A stretch of DNA of 64,000 bases from the NCBI RefSeq assembly GCF_003007735.2, contig NZ_PXNQ02000004.1, forward strand, positions 236,316 through 300,315. The letters run 5' to 3'. Shown piece after piece: positions 1-10,418 of this stretch. Position numbers and translations under genes: made by a program. A model generated the notes under the pieces. It had not been told where the DNA came from. It did not search any database and saw nothing but the letters and a program-made list of their open reading frames with translations. Every line of letters begins with the position of its first letter. Positions within the stretch are counted from its first letter, which is position 1. This DNA is from Paracoccus methylarcula. GTDB taxonomy: Bacteria; Pseudomonadota; Alphaproteobacteria; Rhodobacterales; Rhodobacteraceae.

Positions 1-1230
1 CGTCCCGATGGCAGCGGACCGAAACCGCGGCTCACCGGCTTGCCCGCTTCCTTCCTGCCGGGCGACCGCTTTGATATCATTTTCGATTTCGGCGAAGCCG
101 TCTCTGGTTTCACCATCGGTGACGTCATGGTTGCGAATGGCACGGTCGCCGCGCTGACCGGCGGGCCTCGACGTTATCGCGCCGCGGTGATGGCGGACGG
201 AAAAGGCAATCTGTCGGTTGCGCTTGCTAAGGGGGCGGCCCGGGACAAGACCGGTCAGGCCTCGATGGCCGCGATCGCGTGGGCCCGGATCGAAAGCGAG
301 ATCATCACGGGCAAGGCCATCACCGGTTTCCTGGCGGCCCGGGCACGCGATCTCGTCCAGCAGCAACCCGATCTTGTCGAATTGTTGCGCCAGCGCCGGC
401 ACCGTTCGCGCAGGCGGCGCTTCGATCTGGATGCGTTGTTTCGCGATGACAGGGAGTATTTGAGCTTCGTGGCCGAGAATGATCGTGCGGTCTGGATGAA
501 GATGAGCGCAAGGCGGACAAGGAAGGGCAAGAAAGCCAATACGAGCTATGTTCATAGCGTGATCGGCAACCACATCGTGCTGAATGACGATTTGCTCGCC
601 GGGGTGATGTTGCAGATGGACAATTCCGGGATGACGACGTCTGACGGGGTCGCTATCGGTGGCGGCGGCTTGCTGGTCGGGTCTTATGTCGTCGGCAAGC
701 TCGCCGATCATCGGCTCTATTACCAGGGCAGTATCCTGTACGGCAAAACCTGGAACCATGTTACGCCCCTCGGGACCTTCACCGACAGGTTCACCGGGAA
801 GCGCAAGTTCGTCTCGCTTGGCGTCGAGGGCGATTATGCCGTGGATGTTCTGACGCTTCGGCCAAGTCTTTCGGTCAGCCATGTCCACGAAAGCCAGCAC
901 GCCTATGCTGATGGCCTGTCGAACCTCGTGCCGGCCCGATCCGTCTCGATGACCGAGATCGAACTGGACTTGGGGGCCGAAAGCCCCGTCTGGCCGGACA
1001 ATGACAACTGGATCCACAGCGCCGGTATCGCCGGGATATGGGCAAAGCATGAAGGCTCAGGCGCCGCTCCCCTCGATCTGCAACGAGAGGGTGGACGTCT
1101 GCGGATCGGGGGCGGTCTGCGCTATGACGGCGACAATGGATTGACCGGCAGCTTCAAGGCTTCGGTCGATGGTTTGGGGAGCGGTTCGATAACCTATGGT
1201 CTCGGTGCCGATTTCATCTTCAGGTTCTGA
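1..1230 (+). CDS. C-terminal part of a large autotransporter-like surface protein with an Ig-like repeat (5' end outside window)
   Basis: The frame is open to the first base, so the N-terminus lies upstream of the window. The visible 409 residues begin with an Ig-like repeat of the bacterial Big_12 kind (FGEAVSGFTIGDVMVANG, then a GAARDKTGQ turn near residue 80). A very basic linker (RRHRSRRRRFD) follows near residue 130, then about 270 residues of alternating polar/hydrophobic, glycine-rich strands. The protein ends in the aromatic FIFRF typical of outer-membrane beta barrels. This fits an adhesin-like passenger joined to an autotransporter barrel, with the Ig repeats exposed outside the cell. 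The family is inferred from pattern, and the passenger's ligand is unknown. Confidence 0.6.
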   Translation, partial: RPDGSGPKPRLTGLPASFLPGDRFDIIFDFGEAVSGFTIGDVMVANGTVAALTGGPRRYRAAVMADGKGNLSVALAKGAARDKTGQASMAAIAWARIESEIITGKAITGFLAARARDLVQQQPDLVELLRQRRHRSRRRRFDLDALFRDDREYLSFVAENDRAVWMKMSARRTRKGKKANTSYVHSVIGNHIVLNDDLLAGVMLQMDNSGMTTSDGVAIGGGGLLVGSYVVGKLADHRLYYQGSILYGKTWNHVTPLGTFTDRFTGKRKFVSLGVEGDYAVDVLTLRPSLSVSHVHESQHAYADGLSNLVPARSVSMTEIELDLGAESPVWPDNDNWIHSAGIAGIWAKHEGSGAAPLDLQREGGRLRIGGGLRYDGDNGLTGSFKASVDGLGSGSITYGLGADFIFRF

Positions 1231-1490
1231 CCGGGCGCGGTTGCCGCCGCGTTGCGGAAACCGCGCTTGAACGGTGGGTCGGGGGCGGCTCAATCGCCAA
1301 AAGATTCAGTTAAGAGCGTGGCTCGACGCGGAAATCCTGATCGGCAGAAACCTGGCCTGCCGCAAATGTGCTTGTCAAACACCGAAGAAACATGTCGCGC
1401 GACAGTAGCCCGGATGTTGCCCTGAACATGATCGTTCTAAGCCCGCAAAATCGGGCTCGAATTCTCTTGGCGATCTTTCAACGGAATAAA
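1231..1490. other. intergenic region between surface protein and tRNA
   Basis: No convincing gene is seen. The only structure is an inverted repeat (AGCCCG, six-base loop, CGGGCT) at 1439-1456 that could end the tRNA transcript. It is not followed by a T-run on the minus strand. Confidence 0.4.
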
Positions 1491-1567
1491 TGGTAGCGGA
1501 GGAGGGATTTGAACCCCCGACACAAGGATTATGATTCCTCTGCTCTAACCAACTGAGCTACTCCGCC
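1491..1567 (-). tRNA. tRNA-Met (anticodon CAT), elongator type
   Basis: Read on the minus strand, a 77-base cloverleaf can be folded. It has acceptor GGCGGAG, D-arm GCTCAGTTGGTTAGAGC, anticodon loop ATCATAA (anticodon at 1531-1533), T-arm GGGGGTTCAAATCCC and an encoded 3' CCA. It lacks the initiator features (C1:A72 mismatch) and does not look like the CAT-anticodon tRNA-Ile, so elongator methionine tRNA is the best call. A weak hairpin at 1439-1456 lies downstream, without a clear U-run. Confidence 0.93.
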
Positions 1568-1795
1568 ACGGGTGGGGGCGATGTAAGGGGTGGCGTCGGG
1601 GGCGTCAAGCGTTTTTCTGTCAGGGACGGCATGCTGAATTGCCGGGCATGCGATCCGCTTGCCGAGCCTGGTTTGCCGCGGCGGGGATCATGGCGCGAAA
1701 CGGTATCCACAGGGCTTGCCTATGCATCGAGCTTGCGCCACCTTGCAGGACATGAATCCCGCGTTGACGGGACGAATTCCGACAGGGAGACTTAC

Positions 1796-3394
1796 ATGAA
1801 ACATCTGCTGACTTCGCGTGCGATCCTGCTGGCATCACTGCTGGCCATCGCACCTGCGGCATATGCCGAAACACCCGCCGATACGCTGGTTGTAGCTGCC
1901 ACGATCGACGATATCATCACGCTTGATCCCGCCCAGGCCTTCGAATTCTCGGGCATCGACGTAACGATCAACCTGTATGACCGGCTGGTCGATTTCGATC
2001 CGACGGATCTCGAAGCCGGCTTCCAGCCATCGCTCGCCGAAAGCTGGGAGGTGTCGGAGGATGGGATGTCCATCACCTTCACTATCCGCGAAGGCGCGAC
2101 CTTCCATTCCGGCAACCCGGTCCGCGCCGAGGATGCCGCGTGGTCGTTCCAGCGCGTCGTCAAGCTGAACAAGACCCCGGCCTTCATCCTGACGCAATTC
2201 GGTTTCACGCCCGAGAATGTGGAGGAAAAGATCACCTTCGAGGGCAACAAGCTGACCCTGAACCTCGACAAGCCCTATGCCCAGTCCTTCGTTCTGAACT
2301 GCTTGACCGCCGGTGTCGCGAGCATCGTCGACAAGGAAACCGTCATGGCGAATGCCGAAGGCGAGGATATGGGGAATGCGTGGCTCGGCACCAATGATGC
2401 GGGATCGGGTGCATATACGCTTGGCAACTGGCGTGCGAACGAGGCCGTCCAGCTTGCCGCTTACGAGGATTACTGGCAAGGCGCACCCGAGATGAAACGG
2501 GTCATCGTCCGCAATGTCGCCGAATCGAGCGCGCAGCGGCTGCTGCTCGAGCAGGGCGATATCGACGTGGCTCGCGATCTGACCCCGACCGATGTGGACG
2601 CGGTGCGGGAGGTCGAGGGGCTAAAGATCGACGAGGAACCCAAGGGGCGCATCCTCTACATGGGGCTGAGCCAGAAGAATGAGCTGCTCTCCAATCCCGC
2701 CGTGATCGAGGCGATGAAATACCTCGTCGATTACGAGGGCATCTCGAACAGCTTCCTCAAGGGAATTTTCGTGCCGCACCAGTCCTTCCTGCCGAAGGGA
2801 TATCTCGGTGCGCTTGACGAAAATCCATGGACCTATGACGTCGAGAAGGCAAAGCAGATACTTGCTGATGCGGGTATCGAAGGCGGAACCGTCACCACCA
2901 AGATCCGCGATCTGCGCGAATATATCGATGTGGCGCAGGCCTTGCAGGCATCGATGGCCGAGGCAGGGTTGACGCTGGAGATCGAGCAGATGACCGGGGC
3001 GCAGGTGCTGGACGCGTACCGCGCCCGGGAGGTGCCGATCTTCCTTGGCGAATGGGGGCCGGATTATTCCGATCCGAACACCAATGCCGCGACTTTCGCC
3101 TATAACCCCGACAATAGCGACGAGGCCAAGGCGACCGGACTGCTGGCATGGCGGAATTCCTACGCGGTTCCCACGGAGATGGGAGAGGCGACCGAAGCCG
3201 CAACGCTTGAACAGGACAGCGAGAAACGGGCCGAAATGTACAAGGATATCCAGCGTCAATATCAGGAAGAGGCGCCGATCATTCCGTTGTTCATCCGCGT
3301 CGCGAATACCGGTCTTCAGGAGAATGTCGAGAACTGGACGACAGGCGGCACCGTGACCAACGCGATGTATCGAAGCGTCACCAAGGGCGAATAA
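1796..3394 (+). CDS. ABC transporter periplasmic peptide-binding protein (family 5)
   Basis: This 532-residue protein starts with a signal peptide (MKHLLTSRAILLASLLAIAP, cleavage near AYA-ET). It has the family 5 solute-binding fold, with the typical early segment around ITLDPAQAFEFSG and the SWEVSEDGMSITFTIREGA motif. It should capture oligopeptides, dipeptides or a similar solute in the periplasm and deliver it to the permeases encoded directly downstream. The ATG at 1796 is chosen because GGGAG lies about 8 bases upstream and the signal peptide begins there. An in-frame upstream extension exists but has no signal sequence. The ligand cannot be told from sequence. Confidence 0.9.
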   Translation: MKHLLTSRAILLASLLAIAPAAYAETPADTLVVAATIDDIITLDPAQAFEFSGIDVTINLYDRLVDFDPTDLEAGFQPSLAESWEVSEDGMSITFTIREGATFHSGNPVRAEDAAWSFQRVVKLNKTPAFILTQFGFTPENVEEKITFEGNKLTLNLDKPYAQSFVLNCLTAGVASIVDKETVMANAEGEDMGNAWLGTNDAGSGAYTLGNWRANEAVQLAAYEDYWQGAPEMKRVIVRNVAESSAQRLLLEQGDIDVARDLTPTDVDAVREVEGLKIDEEPKGRILYMGLSQKNELLSNPAVIEAMKYLVDYEGISNSFLKGIFVPHQSFLPKGYLGALDENPWTYDVEKAKQILADAGIEGGTVTTKIRDLREYIDVAQALQASMAEAGLTLEIEQMTGAQVLDAYRAREVPIFLGEWGPDYSDPNTNAATFAYNPDNSDEAKATGLLAWRNSYAVPTEMGEATEAATLEQDSEKRAEMYKDIQRQYQEEAPIIPLFIRVANTGLQENVENWTTGGTVTNAMYRSVTKGE

Positions 3395-3397
3395 ACC

Positions 3398-4482
3398 TTG
3401 AGCATGACCGATACGAATACAGGCGGGCAGGGGCCGACCCCGCCCGTCTCTGCTTCCGACCGGCGGGCCGGGCGCAACCGCCGCTTGCGCAGGATCGCCG
3501 GAACGCTCCTGTCGCTGGCACTGACGCTGCTGGGCCTGCTGCTGGTCACCTTCATCATCGGGCGGGTCATGCCGATCGACCCGGTGCTGAAGGTGGTCGG
3601 CGACCGGGCCACGCAGGCGCAATATGATGCCGCCTACCAGGCGATGGGCCTCGACCAGCCGCTCGTGGTGCAGTTCTTCCGCTATCTCACCGAGGTCGTC
3701 ACCGGCGATTTCGGGCGCTCGATCTCGACCGGGCAGCCGGTGATCGAGGATATCAAGCATGTCTTCCCCGCTACGCTGGAGCTTGCGACCCTCGGCACGC
3801 TGATCGGGGTCAGCATCGGGGTGCCCCTGGGCGTGATCGCCGCAGCAAGGCGTGGCGGTATCATCGACCAGATCGCCCGCGTGGTGGCTTTGGTCGGTTA
3901 CTCGATGCCGATCTTCTGGCTGGGGCTGATGGGGCTCCTGCTGTTCTACGGGATCCTTGGCTGGGTCGGAGGACCGGGGCGGCAGGGTATCATCTATGAC
4001 GGCATGGTGCCGCACGTTACCGGCATGATCCTTGTCGATTCGCTGATCGCGGGGGACTGGGCGGCCTTTCGGGACGCGTTCAGCCATATCATCCTGCCCG
4101 CCAGCCTGCTGGGCTATTTCAGCCTCGCCTATATCAGCCGCATGACCCGCAGCTTCATGCTCGAACAGCTTTCGGCCGAGTATATCACCACCGCCCGCGT
4201 CAAGGGGCTGAGCGAGCGCGCCGTGATCTGGCGGCATGCCTTCCGCAATATTTCGATCCCGCTGGTGACGGTGATCGCCCTCAGCTTCGGCTCGCTGCTC
4301 GAGGGTTCGGTACTGACCGAGATCATCTTCAGCTGGCCGGGCCTTGGGCAATATATCACCAAGACGCTTCTGGCCGGGGACATGAACGCGGTTCTGGGCG
4401 GCACGGTCGTCGTCGGAACCTGTTTCATCGGGCTGAACCTGCTCAGCGACCTGCTGTATCGCGTGCTGGATCCGAGGTCGAA

Positions 4483-4486
<4 letters not shown>
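3398..4486 (+). CDS. peptide ABC transporter permease, DppB/OppB type
   Basis: This inner-membrane permease of about 362 residues is the first of the two channel subunits of the importer. A hydrophilic N-terminus of about 40 residues precedes the first membrane span (LSLALTLLGLLLVTFIIG). The cytoplasmic EAA-type loop (HAFRNISIPLVTVIALSFGS) is near residue 280, followed by EIIFSWPGLGQY, a DppB/OppB hallmark. The gap to the binding-protein gene is three bases. The TTG at 3398 is better spaced from AAGGGCGA, but the ATG at 3404 is equally possible. The gene overlaps the next by ATGA, implying translational coupling. Confidence 0.9.
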
Positions 4487-5405
<919 letters not shown>

Positions 5406-5409
<4 letters not shown>

Positions 5410-6275
5410 CCCAGTCTCTTTTGCAGGTCCGGAACCTCCGCGTCACCTTCCCGAGCCGTCAAGGAGAGTTCCACGCCGTCCGGGGCGTCAGCTTCGATCT
5501 TGGCCGCGAAAGGCTGGGCGTGGTGGGCGAATCCGGCTCGGGCAAGTCCATGACGGGCCGGGCGATCCTTGGCCTCATCCGCCCGCCGGGTCGCGTCACC
5601 GCCGACCGGCTCGAACTGGACGGAGAATCGATCCTGAACCTGCCCGAGCGCCGGATGCGCAAGCTGCGCGGCAGCCGGATCAGCATGGTCATGCAGGATC
5701 CGAAATTCAGCCTCAACCCGGTGATGACCGTCGGTAACCAGATCATGGAGGCTTACCGCCTTCACGCAGGAGGGGGCAGGGATGCTGCCCGCAAAAAGGC
5801 GCTGGAGATGCTGAACGCGGTCCAGATACGCGATCCCGAACGGGTCATGGGGGCCTATCCGCACGAAGTCTCGGGCGGTATGGGTCAGCGGATCATGATC
5901 GCCATGATGCTGGCTCCCGACCCGCAGATCCTGATCGCGGACGAGCCCACCTCGGCCCTTGACGTATCGGTCAGGGGCGAGGTGCTGAACATCATGGACG
6001 GTCTGGTGCGCGACCGCGGCATGGGGCTGATCTTCATCAGCCACGACCTGAATCTCGTCTCGAAATTCTGCGACCGGGTGCTGATCATGTATGCTGGCCG
6101 CATCGTCGAGACATTGGCCGCCAGCGAGCTGCATAACGCCCGCCACCCCTATACACGTGGGCTGCTCGGCAGCCTCCCCCGCCTCGACGCGCCGGTCAAG
6201 CGCCTCCCTGTCCTGCAACGCGAGGACAGCTGGCGGGATGGGGGGGTCGGGACCACAACATCGGAAAGCGCGTAA
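5406..6275 (+). CDS. peptide ABC transporter ATP-binding protein, DppD/OppD type
   Basis: This 289-residue ATPase energises the importer on the cytoplasmic side. Visible motifs are Walker A GESGSGKS, the signature SGGMGQR (methionine-glycine where SGGQRQR is more usual), Walker B ILIADEPTSALDV and the switch histidine in FISHDL. The C-terminal HPYTRGLLGSLPRLD is the oligopeptide-transporter extension (oligo_HPY). The start ATG overlaps the permease stop. A repeated intergenic element lies between this gene and the second ATPase. Confidence 0.92.
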
Positions 6276-6281
6276 TATATG

Positions 6282-6333
6282 CTTCTTCTTCATCCAAATA
6301 TCCCACGGGGGCGCGGGGGTGTGAAACCCCCGC
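6282..6333 (+). repeat. intergenic repeated box plus GC hairpin, copy 1
   Basis: The box CTTCTTCTTCATCCAAATA, followed by TCCCACGGGGG, lies just after the ATPase stop. It is followed by a strong hairpin GCGGGGGT-GTGA-AACCCCCGC. Nearly the same box occurs at 10317-10345, and a third form occurs on the other strand at 48631-48658. All three lie beyond the 3' end of a plus-strand gene, which suggests a mobile or conserved 3'-end element. Confidence 0.6.
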
Positions 6334-6340
6334 TCCGGCG

Positions 6341-7087
6341 GTGCCTCCCATGCTGACCATCGACGATCTCGACGTTTGGTTCGGCTATCCGCCGGACCGT
6401 GTGGATGCGGTGAGAAACGCGGCGTTTTCAGTTGCCAAGGGCGAGAGTTTCGGCCTCGTCGGCGAGTCCGGTTCGGGGAAATCGACCATCCTGCGCGCCG
6501 TCGCTGGCCTCATCGATAGCTGGTCCGGCCGGATCGAGGTCGATGGCCACCCGGTGCACGCCCGGCGCCGGGATCGTGCCTTCTACAAGACCGTGCAAAT
6601 GGTGTTCCAGGACCCCTATGCCAGCCTGCATCCGCGCCATTCGGTCGATGCCGTGCTGTCCGAGGCGCTGAGCCTGCAGGGGATGGATGATATCGACCGC
6701 CGGATCGCCAAGCTGCTCGAGGATGTCGGGCTGGGTCGCGGTTTCCGCTTTCGTTATCCGCATCAGCTTTCGGGTGGGCAGCGGCAGCGTGTCGCCATCG
6801 CCCGGGCGCTTGCCGCCGAACCCCGGCTGCTGCTGCTGGACGAGCCGACCAGCGCGCTGGATGTCAGCGTGCAGGCGGAAATCCTGAACCTGCTCACCGA
6901 TCTGCGGGCCGAGCATGGGCTCACCTATGTCATGGTCAGCCATGATCTGGCCGTGGTCGGGCATATCTGCGACCGGCTGGCGGTGATGCAACATGGCCGG
7001 ATCGTCGAGGTGATGTCCGTGGAGGCACTGCGCAAGGGCGCGGGAGAGCAGGAATATACCCGTCACCTGATTGCCGCTTCCGGCTGA
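6341..7087 (+). CDS. peptide ABC transporter ATP-binding protein, DppF/OppF type
   Basis: This is the second ATPase of the importer, 248 residues from GTG 6341 (ATG 6350 is an alternative). Motifs are GESGSGKST (Walker A), QMVFQDPYASLHPRHSV (Q-loop region), LSGGQRQR (signature), LLLLDEPTSALDVS (Walker B) and VSHDLAVV (switch). It is shorter than most DppF proteins because the C-terminal oligo_HPY extension is nearly absent (EYTRHLIAASG). Its role should be heterodimeric ATP hydrolysis with the preceding ATPase. It closes the operon and is followed by a terminator at 7160. Confidence 0.9.
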   Translation: MPPMLTIDDLDVWFGYPPDRVDAVRNAAFSVAKGESFGLVGESGSGKSTILRAVAGLIDSWSGRIEVDGHPVHARRRDRAFYKTVQMVFQDPYASLHPRHSVDAVLSEALSLQGMDDIDRRIAKLLEDVGLGRGFRFRYPHQLSGGQRQRVAIARALAAEPRLLLLDEPTSALDVSVQAEILNLLTDLRAEHGLTYVMVSHDLAVVGHICDRLAVMQHGRIVEVMSVEALRKGAGEQEYTRHLIAASG

Positions 7088-7159
7088 GATGCGCGGGGTT
7101 CCTTGATGGCAACCCGCGCTGCGTAACTGCGCATGCCGGGAGGTGTCCCGAGACGGCGG

Positions 7160-7184
7160 ACGGGGCTTATGCCCCGTTCTTTTC
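7160..7184 (+). terminator. intrinsic terminator of the peptide transporter operon
   Basis: A perfect stem ACGGGGC-TTAT-GCCCCGT is followed directly by TCTTTT. An additional inverted repeat without a T-run lies at about 7091-7119. Confidence 0.75.
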
Positions 7185-7319
7185 ATTCAGCGATCCGATT
7201 CCCTTGTGCCTGGCCTGTCATTCTCCGAAGACTTGCCCACAATCTCTCCGGCTAGGCGGAACAAATGACTGCACATGGCTGTTTGACAACGTGAAAGCTT
7301 TCCAGGGAAAGGAAATCCC

Positions 7320-7496
7320 ATGCAGAAACTGACCGTCATATTGCTGTGCGGCCTGACGCTGACGGCCGCCGCCTGCGGTCCGAACACCGCCACCCGGGCA
7401 ACCACCGGTGCCGCGACCGGCGCCGTTGTTGCCGGGCCAATCGGGGCGGTCGCGGGGGCTGCTTTGGGGGGAAGCGGCGCGGTGCGCGTCAGATAG
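7320..7496 (+). CDS. small glycine-zipper lipoprotein
   Basis: This 58-residue frame starts at ATG 7320 after GGGAAAGGAAA. It encodes a lipoprotein signal (LTVILLCGLTLTAAAC, with the modified cysteine at about residue 19) and then GAATGAVVAGPIGAVAGAAL, a glycine-zipper pattern. The mature peptide would be about 40 residues, anchored by lipid in the inner or outer membrane. Similar tiny lipoproteins are common in Rhodobacteraceae. The function is unknown, and the final GAVRVR lacks any recognisable domain. Confidence 0.6.
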   Translation: MQKLTVILLCGLTLTAAACGPNTATRATTGAATGAVVAGPIGAVAGAALGGSGAVRVR

Positions 7497-7548
7497 GGCC
7501 CGTTCGGTCGGAACGAAAATCAGGCCGCCGGGCGAGACAGGCGCGGAC

Positions 7549-8871
7549 TTATCCCCGCGCCCTGATCACCTGCAGAAGCGGCATCAGTTCCGACATGTCC
7601 GGCCCATGTGCCTGACCCGTCACGGCCTTGCGCAGCGGCATGAACAGCCCCTTGCCCTTACGGCCGGTGGCCTCCTTCACCTGCGCCGTCCATTCGCTCC
7701 AGCTTGAATCCGAATAGGGCGGCGGGGGCAGCAGCTTCATGGCTTCGGTGATGAAATCCGTATCCTCGGCATCGACCAGCGGCTCGGCACCTTCGCTGCA
7801 GATCCGCCACCAGCCCGCCAGATCCTCCAGCGTGGTGATGTTCTGCGAGGCGACGCGCCAGAAACGCTCGGCCTGATCCGTCGGCACGCCAAGCGCGGCG
7901 ATACGGTCCCTGACCGTCTCGAATGGCCGCGACTGGTTGTGCTCGCGCGTCAGCGGCCAGAGATCCTCTGCGTCGAACTTGGTGGGCGAGGCGCCGAAAT
8001 GCGACAGGTCGAATTGCTCGGCCAGCTCGTCCAGGCTGGCCAGCCCGACCGGCTGGCCCGAACCGATCCGTGCCATCAGCGAGATCAGCGCCTCGGGCGC
8101 GACCCCGGCCTCGCGCAGATCCTTCAGCGAGAGCGCGCCGATCCGCTTGGAGAGTTCCTCGCCCTTTGCGCCGGTCAGCAGGCTGTGATGGGCGAAGGCA
8201 GGAGGCGTGCCGCCGATTGCCTTGATGATCTGGATCTGGGTGGCCGTATTGGTCACGTGGTCCGAGCCGCGGACGATATTCGTCACGCCCATATCGGTGT
8301 CGTCCACGCTGCTGGCAAAGGTATAAAGAACCTGCCCATCGGCGCGGATCAGGACCGGGTCGCTGACCGAGGCCGCGTCGATCGAGATATCGCCAAGGAT
8401 GCCATCGACCCATTCGATCCGCTCGTGATCCAGCTTGAAGCGCCAATACCCGTCGCGCCCCTCGGCCCGCAGCTTCTCCTTCTCGGCATCCGTCAGGTTC
8501 AGCCCGGTGCGGTCATATACCGGCGGTTTGCCCATGTTCAGTTGCTTCTTGCGCTTCAGGTCCAGCTCGGTCGGGGTTTCGAACACCTCGTAAAGATGGC
8601 CGGAAGCGCGCAGGTTATCCGCCACCTCGGCGTAGCGGTCCAGCCGCAGCGACTGGCGTTCGACCCGGTCCCATTGCAGCCCCAGCCATTCCAGGTCGCG
8701 CTGGATGCCATCGACATATTCCTGTTTCGAACGTTCCTGATCGGTGTCATCAAGGCGCAGTATGAATGTGCCGCCCGCCTTGCGGGCGATCAGGTAGTTG
8801 AACAGCGCGGTGCGCAGGTTGCCGACATGGATATGCCCGGTGGGCGAGGGGGCGAAGCGGGTGGTGGTCAT
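7549..8871 (-). CDS. gltX: glutamate--tRNA ligase
   Basis: This 440-residue class I aminoacyl-tRNA synthetase charges tRNA-Glu. The HIGH motif reads GHIHVGN at residues 12-18, and the KMSKS-equivalent is GEELSKR near residue 240. The start ATG (8871) is immediately before TTTRFAPSPTG, the conserved N-terminus, so longer upstream starts are rejected. The length matches the shorter of the two GluRS types often found together in alphaproteobacteria. The second copy may lie elsewhere, and misacylation of tRNA-Gln by one of them is possible but not testable here. Confidence 0.93.
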   Translation of the reverse strand: MTTTRFAPSPTGHIHVGNLRTALFNYLIARKAGGTFILRLDDTDQERSKQEYVDGIQRDLEWLGLQWDRVERQSLRLDRYAEVADNLRASGHLYEVFETPTELDLKRKKQLNMGKPPVYDRTGLNLTDAEKEKLRAEGRDGYWRFKLDHERIEWVDGILGDISIDAASVSDPVLIRADGQVLYTFASSVDDTDMGVTNIVRGSDHVTNTATQIQIIKAIGGTPPAFAHHSLLTGAKGEELSKRIGALSLKDLREAGVAPEALISLMARIGSGQPVGLASLDELAEQFDLSHFGASPTKFDAEDLWPLTREHNQSRPFETVRDRIAALGVPTDQAERFWRVASQNITTLEDLAGWWRICSEGAEPLVDAEDTDFITEAMKLLPPPPYSDSSWSEWTAQVKEATGRKGKGLFMPLRKAVTGQAHGPDMSELMPLLQVIRARG

Positions 8872-8950
8872 GGAACATCTCCTGTTGCCCGTTGCTCTTT
8901 CACAGCCGGGCTTTTTTGTCCATATCGGGGTTGGCAAGCAGGAGCGGCAG

Positions 8951-9358
8951 ATGAGTGACTGGGACGGGATGCGCGCCCCCGACGCGGCGGCGATCGAGGC
9001 ATTGGCGCGGGAGGCGGTGGCGGGCTTGCCGGCGCGGTTTGCCGGTCATGCGCAGGATGTGGCGATCCGGGTGGCGGAATTCGCCTCCGAAGAGATGCTG
9101 GACGAGTTGCAGATCGATGATGGATTCGAACTGACGGGGCTTTACGAAGGTATCCCGCTGACCGAGAAATCGGTTTCCGATCAACCCGGGGGGCCGGATA
9201 TCGTCTGGTTGTTCCGCCGTCCGATCCTGGATGAATGGGCGGCGCGGGGGAATGTGACCCTTGGCGAATTGATCGCGCATGTGGTGACGCATGAGCTGGC
9301 GCATCATTTCGGCTGGTCCGACGAGGATATCGCCCGCATCGACAGGTGGTGGGAATGA
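8951..9358 (+). CDS. zincin-like metallopeptidase family protein (PF06262 type)
   Basis: This is a 135-residue cytoplasmic protein with a C-terminal metal site HVVTHELAHHFGWSDEDI, i.e. HExxH followed by a distal histidine and aspartate, as in the zincin-like family formerly called DUF1025. No signal peptide is seen. It is transcribed divergently from gltX, and its stop overlaps the start of the downstream kinase gene (ATGA), so the two are probably co-translated. The physiological substrate of the family is not established. Confidence 0.85.
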   Translation: MSDWDGMRAPDAAAIEALAREAVAGLPARFAGHAQDVAIRVAEFASEEMLDELQIDDGFELTGLYEGIPLTEKSVSDQPGGPDIVWLFRRPILDEWAARGNVTLGELIAHVVTHELAHHFGWSDEDIARIDRWWE

Positions 9359-10305
9359 ACCAGTTGCCGATCCTGACGGTTACGCTGAACCCGGCGCTGG
9401 ACCTGTCCACCGCCGCCGATGAGGTGCGCCCCGATCAGAAACTGCGCTGCGACAAGCCGGTGGTCGATCCGGGCGGTGGCGGGATCAATGTCAGCCGGGC
9501 GATCAAGATCATGGGCGGGCAATCTACGGCGATGGTGGCGCTTGGCGGGGCAACCGGAACCCGCATCGCCGAGATGCTGAAGGCCGATGGGCTGTCCATC
9601 ATCCGGCTGACCGCACCAGGCGAGACGCGGCAATCGCTGGCGGTGACCGACCGGGCCTCGGGCAGCCAGTACCGTTTCGTCATGCCTGGCCCGGAATGGC
9701 ACAAGGCGCATGTCTCGGACATGATGGCGGCGATAGCCGAGGCAGCGCGTGCCGGGGGCTGGGTGGTCGTTTCCGGCTCGAACCCGCCGGGGGTCGCGCC
9801 GGGATTCGAGCAGATGCTGACCGTCGGGCTCAAGGACGGGCGAGCCAGGCTGCTGGTCGATACCTCGGGCGACGCGCTGCGGGCGCTGGCCGGGTCGTCA
9901 ACGCCGGTGGACGTGCTGCGCATGGACAGCCATGAGGCCGAAGGCCTTGCCGGTCGCCCCCTGCCGCTGCGCAGCGACAGCGCGGCTTTCGCCGCCGGGC
10001 TGGTGCGGGACGGGGCGGCGAAATCGGTGATCGTGGCACGCGGGGCGGATGGCTCGGTCATCGCCGGAGAGGATGGCGCATGGCATGCCGAGGCTGCGAA
10101 AGTGCCGGTGGTCAGCGCCGTCGGCGCGGGCGACAGCTTTGTCGCGGGCTTCGTGCTGGCGATCTCTCGCGGGCAGCCGGTCGAAGAGGCGCTGGCGCTT
10201 GGCGCGGCGGCGGCCTCGGCGGCGGTCATGACGCCCGCGACCGATCTGTGCCATGCACATGATGTCGAACGGCTTTATGCCGGGCGGGTGGTGACGCGGT
10301 TGTAA
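9355..10305 (+). CDS. pfkB: PfkB-family 6-phosphofructokinase (phosphofructokinase II type)
   Basis: This 316-residue sugar kinase has both ribokinase-family signatures: PGGGGINVSRAI near residue 40 and VSAVGAGDSFVAGFV near residue 255, which includes the catalytic aspartate. Stretches such as KLRC, YRFVMPGPE and VVSGSNPPGV resemble E. coli PfkB more than FruK, so fructose-6-phosphate is the likelier substrate. 1-Phosphofructokinase activity cannot be excluded. A copy of the repeated CTTCTTCTTC box follows the stop. Confidence 0.82.
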   Translation: MNQLPILTVTLNPALDLSTAADEVRPDQKLRCDKPVVDPGGGGINVSRAIKIMGGQSTAMVALGGATGTRIAEMLKADGLSIIRLTAPGETRQSLAVTDRASGSQYRFVMPGPEWHKAHVSDMMAAIAEAARAGGWVVVSGSNPPGVAPGFEQMLTVGLKDGRARLLVDTSGDALRALAGSSTPVDVLRMDSHEAEGLAGRPLPLRSDSAAFAAGLVRDGAAKSVIVARGADGSVIAGEDGAWHAEAAKVPVVSAVGAGDSFVAGFVLAISRGQPVEEALALGAAAASAAVMTPATDLCHAHDVERLYAGRVVTRL

Positions 10306-10316
10306 GACCGCAACCC

Positions 10317-10366
10317 CTTCTTCTTCAGGCAAATATCCTCGGGGGAATCCGGCGCCAGCCGGATGG
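10317..10366 (+). repeat. intergenic repeated box plus GC hairpin, copy 2
   Basis: The box CTTCTTCTTCAGGCAAATAT continues CCTCGGGGG and is nearly identical to the element at 6282. It is again just downstream of a plus-strand stop and again followed by a GC hairpin (ATCCGGC-GCCA-GCCGGAT). Confidence 0.6.
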
Positions 10367-10418
10367 GGCAGACAGCCCCCGGCCAACGCTGGAAACTGGA
10401 CCGCCCTTTCAGCCCGCA

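Noticed and set aside
1439..1456. Rho-independent terminator for the tRNA-Met
   Set aside because: The six-base stem is real but has no T-run on the minus strand, so it was not listed as a terminator.
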